Origin: Sinorhizobium terangae
Lineage (GTDB): Bacteria; Pseudomonadota; Alphaproteobacteria; Rhizobiales; Rhizobiaceae
NCBI RefSeq assembly: GCF_009601505.1
Contig: NZ_WITC01000136.1
Span: forward strand, 1-64,000
Reading direction: 5' to 3'
Length of the DNA: 64,000 nucleotides
A program made the position numbers and the translations under genes. The notes below the pieces were generated by a model that did not search any database, was not told the origin of the DNA, and saw only the letters and a program-made list of their open reading frames with translations. This document shows, one piece after another, positions 27,334-35,297 of this stretch. Position 1 is the stretch's first letter, and each line of letters begins with the position of its first letter.

Positions 27334-28080
27334 CAGCCGGTGCCACTGCCGGCGCCGCGGCAAACATTGGACGCGGCCGGGCTCGTCGTCGCCGCACCCG
27401 GCAACAATGCCGCCATCGTCCGCGACGTCTCGTTCAAGCTCGCCGCGGGCCAGGGCGTCGGCATCATCGGCCCAAGCGGCTCCGGCAAGTCGACCCTGGC
27501 CCGTGCCTTGGTCGGTGTCTGGCCGCCCGCGCGCGGCACGATCCGCCTCGACGGGGCCGAGCTCGGCCAATGGGAGCCAGAATCGCTTGGGCCTTCGATC
27601 GGCTACCTACCGCAAGGCGTCGACCTGTTCGACGGCACGATCGCCGAGAACATCAGCCGCTTCGCGAGAGACGTGGACCCGGCCGCGATCATCGAAGCGG
27701 CCGAACAAGCCGGCGTGCTTCAGTTGATCCTGTCGATGCCGGAAGGCTACGACACCCGGATCGGTGCTGCCGGCGCCATCCTGTCGGCCGGCCAGCGCCA
27801 GCGCATCGGCCTCGCCCGGGCGCTCTACGGCAAGCCGTTCCTGCTGGTGCTCGACGAGCCGAATGCCAGCCTCGACGCGGAGGGCGAGGCGGCGCTCACC
27901 AATGCCATCCTCGCCGCCCGCAAGGCCGGCGCGATCGTTGTCGTTATCGCCCACCGGCCGAATGCCCTGGCCGCCGTCGATCAGGTCCTGTTCATGGCCG
28001 AGGGCCGAGCCGTCGCCTTCGGCCCGCGCGACGAGGTGCTGCGCAAGACCACCGTCCACGCCGTTTCGGAGACCGCATGA
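27334..28080 (+). pseudogene. Type I secretion ABC ATPase (PrtD-like), 5' truncated
   Basis: Only the nucleotide-binding half (about 248 aa) of a PrtD/HlyB-type exporter remains: Walker A IGPSGSGKST, YLPQGVDLFDGTIAENI, signature LSAGQRQRIGLARALYG, Walker B LLVLDEPNASLD. Full-length PrtD proteins are ~570 aa with six N-terminal helices, which are absent. The frame continues upstream to 27193, but that part is unlike the family. The stop overlaps the adaptor remnant by ATGA, the normal operon arrangement. It could not export a substrate by itself. Confidence 0.85.
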
Positions 28081-29387
28081 GCACCAAAGCAGAAAGCCGC
28101 GCCGCCAAGGCCATCTCCCGCACATGCTGATCGCCGGCGTCTCGATCGCGGTACTCGTCTTCGGCGTTGGCGGCTGGGCGGCAACGAGCAATCTCTCCGG
28201 CGCCTTCGTCGGCGCAGGCACCGTTGTCGTCGAGGGCAACGTCAAGCGCATCCAGCACCGCGACGGCGGCATCGTCGGCGAGATCCGGGTGCGCGACGGC
28301 CAGCAGGTGAAGGCGGGCGAGTTGCTGGTCCGGCCCGACGACACCGTCACACGCGCCAATCTGACGGTCATCGCCAAGCAGATCGACCGGTCGCAGGCGC
28401 GCGCCATTCGGCTCACCGCCGAGCGCGACGAGGCGCAAGAACCGGCGCCCCCGAAGGCGCTCGAAGCGAGGCTGGGCGATCCCGAGGTCGCCGCCTACGT
28501 CAATGCGGAAAAGGCGCTGTTCCACGCACGCAAACGCACGATCGACGGCCAGAAAGCGCAGCTCAGGCAGCGCGTGCATCAATTGGCGCAGGAGGCAGAT
28601 GGACTGAAAGTCCGGCGCGATGCGAAGGATGACGAGCTGCGGCTGATCGATGAGGAACTCGCGGGCATTACCAGCTTGCACGCGCAGGGACCGGCGCTGT
28701 TCTCGCGGCTTGCCGAATTGAAGCCGATGAAGGCGCAATTGTCGGGCGAGCGCGGCCAACTGACGGCGGAGATCGCCCGCGCGGCGACGCAGACGACGGA
28801 GACCGAACTGCAGGTCCTGCAGCTCGACCAGGACCGCCGCTCCGAGGTGCTAACGGAACTGCGCGACGTCGACAACAAGCTGGCGGAACTCACCGAGCAG
28901 CGGGTTACCGCCGAGGACCAGTTGAAGCGCATCGATATCCTCTCGCCGCAGAACGGCATCGTGCACGAACTTGCGGTGCACACGGTTCGGCGGCGTCATC
29001 GCCCCCGGCGAAACGGCGATGCAGATTGTTCCCGTCAACGACAGCCTCGTCGTCGAGGCGAAAATGCAGCCGGCCGATATCGATCAGCTGCATCTCGGGC
29101 AGAAGGCCACCTTGCGCTTCTCTGCCTTCAACCAGCGCACGACGCCGGAGATCATCGGCGAAGTGCAGACGATTGCCGCTAACCTCAGCACCAACCCGCA
29201 GACCGGCGAGGCGTGGTACGCCGCGCGCATCCGGATTTCCGCGGCCGAGCTCCACAAGCTCGGCAGCCTCGTCCTGCACGCCGGCATGCCGGTCGAGGCG
29301 TTCATCCAGACTGGCGAGCGCACGGCGCTCTCCTACCTCGTCAAGCCGCTGGCCGACCAGATCGCCCGGGCGATGCGGGAGGAATGA
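28077..29387 (+). pseudogene. Type I secretion membrane-fusion protein (PrtE/HlyD-like), two frameshifts
   Basis: The HlyD-type adaptor is readable over ~436 codons in three pieces. It starts MSTKAESRAAKAISR, loses one base near 28121 (CGCACATG for CGCCACATG), then runs through GVSIAVLVFGVGGWAATS (helix), the N-terminal lipoyl half and a long coiled-coil (~28480-28950). It gains one base near 28987 (ACGGTTCGG for ACGGTCGG) and ends with APGETAMQIVPVNDSLVVEA to LADQIARAMREE. The partner of the truncated PrtD gene. No substrate gene is nearby. Confidence 0.85.
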
Positions 29388-29560
29388 GCTCAACGGCGTT
29401 TTTTATGCAAATCGATGAAGCCCCGGCCCCTCCTCAAGGCCACTGTTCAGCATGCGAGTCGCCAGCGCGACAGTTCGACTCTTCAAGGCGGGGGTGGGGA
29501 AATGTCGGCTTCTCGCGCGGATTGCTGTCACTCGTTGGGTTGCTCTCCAAGTTTTCCACC

Positions 29561-29640
29561 CGACTGAGACGACCGGAAGCCGACGATACGCCGCCACCCG
29601 AGATGTCGGCTCCTATCCCTCGCCTTGAACAACGGTATCG
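29561..29640 (+). repeat. Dispersed repeat, copy 1 (partner at 40067-40145)
   Basis: ACTGAGACGACCGGAAGCCG at the left end and CCTATCCCTCGCCTTGAAC at the right end closely match the ends of 40067-40145, with a less conserved middle of similar length. Both copies lie just upstream of a toxin-antitoxin module. Similar scars appear to mark mobile-element edges in this region. Confidence 0.55.
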
Positions 29641-29693
29641 AACCGAAGATCGGCCATTTTCGGATGGCGTAAAAAGGATCGCGATTGCGAATC

Positions 29694-29748
29694 TGTATCG
29701 TGCAATGATACATATTGGTTGACTTTCACCAGTATCACCATATGATAC
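29694..29748. promoter_or_regulatory. HigBA promoter with two autoregulatory palindromes
   Basis: TGTATC-N7-GATACA (29694-29712) and GTATCA-N5-TGATAC (29732-29748) share the GTATC/GATAC half-site. TTGACT at 29719-29724 and TATGAT at 29741-29746, 16 bases apart, make a good sigma-70 promoter, and the second palindrome covers the -10. HigA-type antitoxins repress their own promoter through such sites. Confidence 0.7.
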
Positions 29749-29766
29749 AAGCATAAAGAGCCGGAC

Positions 29767-30047
29767 GTGATCAGGTCATTTAAGGACGCCAAAACCGAAG
29801 CCGTTGCGCGCGGCAAAGCACCAAAAGGCTTTCCTTCAGACATCGTGAGGTCGGCCGTTCGTAAATTGACGATCCTGAAAGTGCTGCCGCTCTTGACGAC
29901 CTGCGTTCCCCTCCGGGAAATCGACTTGAAGCGCTGAAGGGCGATAGAGAAGGCCAACACTCGATCCGGATCAATGATCAGTGGCGTATATGCTTCGTAT
30001 GGACAGATGCCGGTATCGAAGACGTCGAAATAGTTGACTACCATTAA
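29767..30047 (+). pseudogene. higB: HigB/RelE-type toxin, frameshifted
   Basis: The frame starts at GTG (29767) with IRSFKDAKTEAVARGKAPKG and [12 protein letters not shown], typical of HigB toxins, then loses one base near 29890-29900 and stops early. The next frame carries the rest: [42 protein letters not shown], stop at 30047. An intact product would be ~93 aa, an mRNA-cleaving RelE-fold toxin. The conserved basic and aromatic residues lie mostly after the break, so the toxin is probably dead. The antitoxin gene starts 29 bases downstream. Confidence 0.85.
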
Positions 30048-30075
30048 ACGCCAATCGTGGCACAGGGAGCTTGAG

Positions 30076-30375
30076 ATGACCCATATCCTTCCGCCGGTCC
30101 ATCCGGGCGAAATCCTACGCGAGGAGTACCTACGTCCCCTTAACATGAGCGCTGGTGCACTGGCGAAAAAGCTCAATGTTCCTCGCACCCGCATCGAACG
30201 CATAGCGGCGGAGCAAACACCGATAACGACGGATACCGCTTTGCGCCTCGCCAAATACTTCCGCACAACGCCGGAGTTTTGGATGAACATGCAGACCAGC
30301 TTCAACCTCAAGACAGAGGAAATAGCACTTCATCGCGAACTGGAGTTGATCCCGGAAATCGATAGCGCAGCATAG
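30076..30375 (+). CDS. higA: HigA-type antitoxin, XRE-family DNA-binding protein
   Basis: 99-aa antitoxin. It begins MTHILPPVHPGEILREEYL and contains a helix-turn-helix (MSAGALAKKLNVPRTRIERI) plus TTDTALRLAKYFRTTPEFW, the standard HigA signature. The ATG at 30076 follows AGGGAG; a TTG at 30034 overlapping the toxin frame is less likely. It appears intact, although its partner toxin is frameshifted. It probably still represses the promoter at 29694-29748. Confidence 0.93.
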   Translation: MTHILPPVHPGEILREEYLRPLNMSAGALAKKLNVPRTRIERIAAEQTPITTDTALRLAKYFRTTPEFWMNMQTSFNLKTEEIALHRELELIPEIDSAA

Positions 30376-30403
30376 CCTGACCCTGTCCCCCAAGTACGGC
30401 ACA

Positions 30404-30426
30404 TTCCAGCCGATACATTATGCGAT
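30404..30426 (+). repeat. Recurring 23-bp motif (copy B)
   Basis: TTCCAG-CCGATA-CATTA-TGCGAT, matching copies at 11591, 37214 and 41011 on the same strand. No GAAC-N7-GAAC follows here. It runs into the start of a broken lipocalin-like gene. Confidence 0.5.
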
Positions 30427-30891
30427 CTTCTGCAACGGGCGTTGCGTCAATCCCTTGTGAGCTTATGGCCGTATTGTCCCCGGCCCTCGCCAACGACGAA
30501 AAGGGTTCGTTGGTGCGTGGAACATGACCTCCCTTCAGGTCACCGACGCGAGCGGCAGACAGAACAGATTCCGTATTCCGGACAGGTGATCCTCTCGAAA
30601 AGCGGCACACTATCCGTGCAGGCCATGAACCCGGACGCTGCGGCGGAGCCGACGCCTTGCATGGCAAATGGCTATGAGGCCTATTATGGCCCGGTCGAAA
30701 TCGACCAAGCGAAAAAGACGTTTGCCATCACGGTGTGTTCATCGCTCGTTCGCAACCTTATCGGACAACGGCTCGAGCGGAATTTTGAAGTGACGGAAGA
30801 CCAGTTGGTGATCACGCCGACAAATGCACCCGAAGGCTGGCGCGTGACGTACGAGCGGCGTAGGCCTTTGCAGGGCTTGCGTGGCTCTTAA
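30420..30891 (+). pseudogene. Lipocalin-like domain protein, frameshifted remnant
   Basis: Three frames together give a lipocalin-like protein. The first (ATG 30420) reads MRSSATGVASIPCELMAV and LSPALANDEKGSLVRGT, like a signal peptide. A second has WNMTSLQVTDASGRQNRFR. The third, from ~30588, reads GQVILSKSGTLSVQAMNPD, NGYEAYYGPVEIDQAKKT and LVITPTNAPEGWRVTYERR, which fits the small bacterial lipocalin-like family of ~140-160 aa. At least two frameshifts are needed to join them, so the gene is dead. Confidence 0.65.
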
Positions 30892-31109
30892 CGAACTTTC
30901 AAACCGGAAGTCCTCTCCCTCTACTGGTGGCGGGGGCTTCAGTCACGACTAGTTTGCCTCCCCAGGCCCCTAGTTTAATCCTTCGAGCCCTCGACGCGTG
31001 CGTCATGGGTTTTCCTGTAGGAAGAGGATATTAAAAGAGAGCATTACCTTGCAGATTTGGAGCCTTCTTGATCTCAGTTTGGTTTCACGGCGATTTTAGG
31101 CCCTGACAT
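30892..31109. other. Intergenic stretch, nothing recognised
   Basis: No coding pattern or strong repeat found. It separates two gene remnants on opposite strands. Confidence 0.4.
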
Positions 31110-31475
31110 CGCGGAGCGACCGACGCCCACAGGGGTCGGAGCCTCCTCGAAACACTCGATCAGCATTTCTGTGAGACACGTATCTTCTTTGCGGGATGCT
31201 GCCCCGACGGGCGGATGACATATATGCCGGCAGAGGTGGTGGATAGCGTGTCATGACCGGAACCAGCGCGCCGGATGCTGCATATTCACGGGTCACGCCA
31301 TCGGGGATCCAAGCTACCCCCAGCCAATGCGGCGGCGGGGAGAGCCCGGGCGTTGTCGGCCTTGAAGCGCCCCCGGTAATGATCTTTTCGCCGTCCATGA
31401 ATTGCCAGGCTTCCGTTCCTTGCATGAGGGCCTGATGGGCGACGAGCTCCTCCGGCGCCTCAAATGCCGGGGAGT
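31110..31475 (-). pseudogene. LysR-type regulator, C-terminal fragment
   Basis: Reading the minus strand in shifting frames gives the end of a LysR effector domain: EAPEELVAHQALMQGTEAWQ, FMDGEKIIT, a scrambled stretch, then LGVAWIPDGVTREYAASGAL, VPVMTRYPPP, and in the next frames AGIYVIRPSGQHPAKKIRV and LTEMLIECFEEAP. These match the C-terminal ~110 residues of LysR proteins in order, but need at least three frame changes. The DNA-binding half is missing. Confidence 0.75.
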
Positions 31476-31519
31476 GTTAGCCCTTGACGTCATTGGCAGA
31501 TGAGAAGAATGAGGTTCTC

Positions 31520-31690
31520 ATGACCAATGCGGAAGACGTGATCGAGCGCGCTCACTCCATCGTGGCGGCTTTGCGCGCAAAAAGAGAGCGCGAGGCAGCG
31601 CGGCGCAAGGAGGTGGTTGGGCGGATTGAGACCGGCAAACCCTTGACGATCCCCCAACGCAGCATCCAGCTAAGCCTGAAATTACAATGA
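31520..31690 (+). CDS. Small conserved-looking protein of unknown function
   Basis: 56-aa polar protein starting MTNAEDVIERAHSIVAALRA, highly charged and probably helical (KREREAARRKEVVGRIE). The ATG at 31520 follows GAGG; an earlier frame start at 31484 is possible. Its stop overlaps the start of the next small gene by ATGA, which argues that both are real and coupled. No function recognised. Confidence 0.6.
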   Translation: MTNAEDVIERAHSIVAALRAKREREAARRKEVVGRIETGKPLTIPQRSIQLSLKLQ

Positions 31691-31950
31691 CCGCCCCAGA
31701 AATAAAGGCGAAGAGCGCCGATCTCGATTGGGAGGTCGAAGCCGCCCTCGCCTGGCACGATGAAGATCCGCGCGCAGCGATCGCCACACTGCTGCTCGAC
31801 TGCAAGCATCTGCGCGAGCAGCTTGCAGTCGCTGAGCAGTTCATGAGCCGCGGGCTCGCGCGCGGGTGGTCACCGCAGTATCAGAGGCCAGAAAATCAGA
31901 CGGAGTCTGTTTCGGCATCAGCCCGGCCGATCGAAGAGCGTCGGCGATGA
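31687..31950 (+). CDS. Small hypothetical protein
   Basis: 87-aa acidic protein with a helical core (DLDWEVEAALAWHDEDPRAA, LLLDCKHLREQLAVAEQFM, SRGLARGWSPQ). Translationally coupled (ATGA) to the 56-aa gene before it and convergent with the esterase gene, whose stop is only 3 bases away. Similar short proteins are, as far as I recall, common in Rhizobiaceae, but no function is known to me. Confidence 0.65.
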   Translation: MTAPEIKAKSADLDWEVEAALAWHDEDPRAAIATLLLDCKHLREQLAVAEQFMSRGLARGWSPQYQRPENQTESVSASARPIEERRR

Positions 31951-31953
31951 CTT

Positions 31954-32991
31954 TCAGGATTTTGTTCTGAGCCGAGCGTGAACGATCCGCATGTAGAGTG
32001 GATGCGTCGGCTTTGCCTCGTCACGTCGGTCTCTCGTCAGTTTTCGCGTCAATCCCCATGAATAGGCAATATGGGCGGTTGACGATATACCAACGTCGAG
32101 CATGTAGGGACCGCGCTTTCCATAGCCACTCGCCAGATCAAGCGGCAGCCCGTGCCCCATGCCTTCGATGCTATAGAGAGTGACGACCTGCCGTCCGTCA
32201 TTGTCCTTCCAGACCTTGCGCGTCTGCCCGTCTATCGTTTCAGTGACCGTCGGCGCCTCGCCCAAGCCATGCACGCCGCGCCACTGTTCGACGATTGCGC
32301 GCGCGTTCACTTCGGCAACAGTGCTGTCCCTCGTTCCATGCCAGACGGAGATTGTCGGCCATGGTCCCGTATGGCTGGATGCCGACAGAACTTTGGCGCG
32401 CAGTTCTCGCGTCGACGGCATGCCGTGCCCGCGCATCCGCTCGAATGCCTGCGAGAGGGTCAGCGCGGTTGCGTATGGGAGCCCGGCAATGATCGCTCCG
32501 CCAGCGAAAACCTCGGGATAGGTCGAAAGCAAGACATTCGCCATTGCGCCACCGGCGGACAGTCCCGTCACATAAATTTTTTCACCGGCGATCTTGTGCC
32601 TCGAGCACATCGTCTGGATCATTTGCCGAATGGAAAGAGCCTCGCCCGCTTCGCGCCGGATATCGCCAGGCAAGAACCAGTTGAAGCAGAGATTGCCGTT
32701 ATTGTCGCGCACCTGCTGCGGGTAAAGCAGCGCGAAGCCATGCCTCTCGGCCAGTTTCGACCAGCCGGAACAGACATCGTAATCGGCTGGAATCTGTGTG
32801 CATCCGTGCACAGCGACGACGAGCGCCGGTCTCTTTGCCAGGTTCGGCGGCAGATAATATCTGGCTTTCAACTTACCTGGGTTCGACCCGAAATTCGTTA
32901 GTGTGGAAAGCCTGTTGCCGGAGTGCAGGTGCGCCGCCTTGCCCGTACTGGGCCGCGTAATTCTTGGAAGGATAACGGATAGGGTTCTCAT
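31954..32991 (-). CDS. PHB-depolymerase-family esterase
   Basis: Alpha/beta-hydrolase of 345 aa in the esterase/PHB-depolymerase (LpqC-like) family. RPALVVAVHGCTQIPADYD carries the oxyanion element, GLSAGGAMANVLL the nucleophile Ser, HGTRDSTV the Asp and GMGHGLPL the His. A second family mark is NGNLCFNWFLPGD. There is no clear signal peptide. It may hydrolyse polyhydroxybutyrate oligomers or other esters; a PHB synthase gene lies about 2.3 kb to the right on the other strand. The C-terminal ~30 residues are basic. Confidence 0.9.
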   Translation of the reverse strand: MRTLSVILPRITRPSTGKAAHLHSGNRLSTLTNFGSNPGKLKARYYLPPNLAKRPALVVAVHGCTQIPADYDVCSGWSKLAERHGFALLYPQQVRDNNGNLCFNWFLPGDIRREAGEALSIRQMIQTMCSRHKIAGEKIYVTGLSAGGAMANVLLSTYPEVFAGGAIIAGLPYATALTLSQAFERMRGHGMPSTRELRAKVLSASSHTGPWPTISVWHGTRDSTVAEVNARAIVEQWRGVHGLGEAPTVTETIDGQTRKVWKDNDGRQVVTLYSIEGMGHGLPLDLASGYGKRGPYMLDVGISSTAHIAYSWGLTRKLTRDRRDEAKPTHPLYMRIVHARLRTKS

Positions 32992-33399
32992 GAATGGATA
33001 TCTCCTTGCATCAGCGGTAGGGCTGCGCGCCCGAGTAACAACGTGGCTAGCCCCGGATTGTTGCTGCGCTGCACAATGAAATATCCGTGATAGTCACCTC
33101 AGCTGGTTGGGCTCATCAGAAGATCGCGAGCGCCTCTCGCGGTCCTCTGAGAGAGTCCTCAACACCGGCTAGCAGAAATGCAGCGGGTACCCATTGCGCC
33201 GATACTCGGCATCGCGCGCAGCGGCAATGGGCTTCAGCGCGCAGGTATCCAGTCGGCGTCGCCAAGCCTCACGCACCCGAAATCGACTCAGCGAACCGGG
33301 GGCACTGCCCAAGCGCACGGAACGCTGGGCGCGCTCGCTTATCCGCCGCGGGAGGGCATCCCGGAAATGGCATCGCACACTTCAAGGCGCCATTCCACC
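32992..33399. other. Region without recognised genes
   Basis: Open frames on both strands here (for example minus 33378-33169) lack recognisable motifs and good ribosome sites. It holds the promoter of the esterase gene next to 32991, where no clear -35/-10 pair could be assigned. Confidence 0.4.
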
Positions 33400-33534
33400 T
33401 CAAGACACCTTACCCGGCGCGCCACCAATCGGAGTGATCACCTTTACCGTCCCGCCTCAGTCTGGGCATGCTTCGCCGTCGAGCTTGCCTGTTCCGGAGC
33501 AGCGGCGGCAGATGTTCTCGCCCGACATGGGCAT
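33400..33534 (-). pseudogene. Small DnaJ-type zinc-finger protein with internal stop
   Basis: The minus strand from ATG 33534 reads MPMSGENICRRCSGTGKLDG, EACPD, then TGA at 33457-33459, then GGTVKVITPIGGAPGKVS and stop at 33400. Small rhizobial proteins of this kind carry two CxxCxGxG-like knuckles; the first, CRRCSGTG, is intact. In the second, CPD[C]GGT[G]K, the second Cys has become TGA and the Gly has become Val. About 44 codons. Confidence 0.7.
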
Positions 33535-33548
33535 CCCGGCGAGACCTT

Positions 33549-33827
33549 CTATTCAGATCCGTCTGTCCCGACGTCGACAAATCGGCCAATTGATCGCAGG
33601 TAAGCGACAATCTCGACCTTGAGGAAATCACGATCGCCATACGCTTCTTCGATCCTGTCTAACATGCGCCTCTTCTTCTCATAGGCGCCCGGTGGCAGGT
33701 CGGTATGTCCAATCACGTATTTGTCGCGGCCAACGGCGCAGATATCGCATCCGGCCTCGATGACGTCATCCACGAAGGCTGGAATGTCGCTCGCCTTCAT
33801 CAGCTTTTGGTTGGTACTGCGCGCCAT
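33549..33827 (-). CDS. Hypothetical protein, 92 aa
   Basis: Starts MARSTNQKLMKASDIPAFVD with GGAGA seven bases before the ATG at 33827. Further text: EAGCDICAVGRDKYVIGHTD, LPPGAYEKKRRMLDRIEEAY, DFLKVEIVAYLRSIGRF. Compact, mixed charge, no membrane segment. Good start site and codon use support a real gene. Function not recognised. It lies 14 bases upstream of the broken zinc-finger gene and may have formed an operon with it. Confidence 0.7.
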   Translation of the reverse strand: MARSTNQKLMKASDIPAFVDDVIEAGCDICAVGRDKYVIGHTDLPPGAYEKKRRMLDRIEEAYGDRDFLKVEIVAYLRSIGRFVDVGTDGSE

Positions 33828-34195
33828 CGTAATTTCTCCGCTCGCAAGTGAGCAGGCAAGGCGCCATCCGGTCGGGAGACTTGCAAAACTGCAACCTTCC
33901 TCCGAACCGCGATGGTCGCGGTTCGTTCCGTGCAGACTCACGCGCTCCGAGCGCTGCGCTAACGGATCCCAAGAGGCGCTGCGGTGCCTTTCGAAATCTG
34001 GCAGTCGCTCCAGAGTATCGGGGAGGGACCGCCTGTCCGCCTCCTCACTGTCGCCACCAGGCGCTCATCGGTGCTACGCGGCAGATTTGGCTGCTGCCCC
34101 GCACGATAGCTTGATTGATGTTGCGGATAAGAAACCGTTGCTGCGGATGCGACAGAGAGAGTACGCTCCTGATGCCGGGCACCTTGGAGAAAGCC

Positions 34196-35011
34196 ATGCA
34201 ATCGGAGCAAATCCGCCTCACCGGCGCAAGGGAAACCCTGCTGATCACGCTCCAAGCCAAGGCAGCCGAAAACGCCATGCCGGATTCGCTGCTGCGCGAC
34301 CGCTTTGCCGCAGACGCATTGCACCGTATCGATCAGGACGGTCGGCACCTTAAAGTTGGTCAGGACATGGCCATCGGCATCGCGTTGCGCGCCTATATGC
34401 TTGATCGCTGGACAGAGGCATTCCTTCAGCACTGCCCGGAGACGACTGTTGTCCATCTCGGCTGTGGTCTCGATAGTCGCATCTTCCGGATAAATCCTGG
34501 GCCGGGGGTTCGCTGGTTCGAAGTGGATTTCCCGGACGTCATCTCCTTGCGTCAGCAGATCTACCCGGACCGTGCGGGCTGCACGATGGTTGCCGGCTCG
34601 ATCGTTCAGCGCGGGTGGATTGCGAACCTTCCTTCCGACAGGCCGGCCATGATCGTCGCCGAGGGCGTTCTGCCTTATCTGAAGGAACGGCAAGTTTCAC
34701 AGGTTTTGCGGCGGATCGCCGGCCACTTTCCCTCGGGCGAGATAGCCTTCGATGCCTATAGCAGCTTCGCGATCCGACTGCTGCGCTTCAATCCGGCAAT
34801 CCGCGCCACCGGTGCCTGTCTCCATTGGGCGCTCGACGACCCGGCAGAGATAGAACGGCGGGTTTCGGGGCTAAAGCTCATCGAGGATCGTTCGGATTGG
34901 GACATCGGACAGATGGCGCGGATGTCACCGCCCGTCCAGATCGCGCTGCAGCTCTTCAGCATGATCCTAACCCCCTATCGTATGGGGCGCCTCGTTCGAT
35001 TTCGCTTCTGA
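34196..35011 (+). CDS. Class I SAM-dependent O-methyltransferase (LCM/TcmP-like)
   Basis: 271-aa methyltransferase of the leucine-carboxyl-methyltransferase-like family. IRLTGARETLLITLQAKAAE and ALRAYMLDRWTEAFL form the family N-terminus; VVHLGCGLDSRIFRI is the SAM-binding motif; WFEVDFPDVISLRQQIYP and VAEGVLPYLKERQVSQVL follow. The ATG at 34196 has GGAGA five bases upstream and fits the family better than earlier starts. Family members methylate carboxyl or hydroxyl groups of small molecules. No biosynthetic neighbours reveal the target; it precedes the PHB synthase by 286 bases. Confidence 0.85.
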   Translation: MQSEQIRLTGARETLLITLQAKAAENAMPDSLLRDRFAADALHRIDQDGRHLKVGQDMAIGIALRAYMLDRWTEAFLQHCPETTVVHLGCGLDSRIFRINPGPGVRWFEVDFPDVISLRQQIYPDRAGCTMVAGSIVQRGWIANLPSDRPAMIVAEGVLPYLKERQVSQVLRRIAGHFPSGEIAFDAYSSFAIRLLRFNPAIRATGACLHWALDDPAEIERRVSGLKLIEDRSDWDIGQMARMSPPVQIALQLFSMILTPYRMGRLVRFRF

Positions 35012-35297
35012 ACCATTCGCACGATAGCCAGACAGCGCGGCGCGCCTCCCGAACACCGACGTGTTTTCGGGATGAGAGCTCTTCTGGGGAAGTTGATGTA
35101 CCTCCTCCAGCGCAAGGCGGACCTGCGCTTCGGAATGCCGAAAGGCCTTACTTGCCCAGAACTGACAAGCAGCGCACCATCATAAATGGTAGCTTCCGTC
35201 TGCTGCTCCGATCGACGACACTTCGTTGATCCCCGTCGGCGATCGGGCATTAAATCGGCGTGAACGACTGCGCAGCAAGGCTGAATGGAGTTTCGCA

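Noticed and set aside
30892-33399. Possible CRISPR-like or tandem repeats in the accessory region
   Set aside because: No regularly spaced repeats were found; similarities are dispersed single copies.
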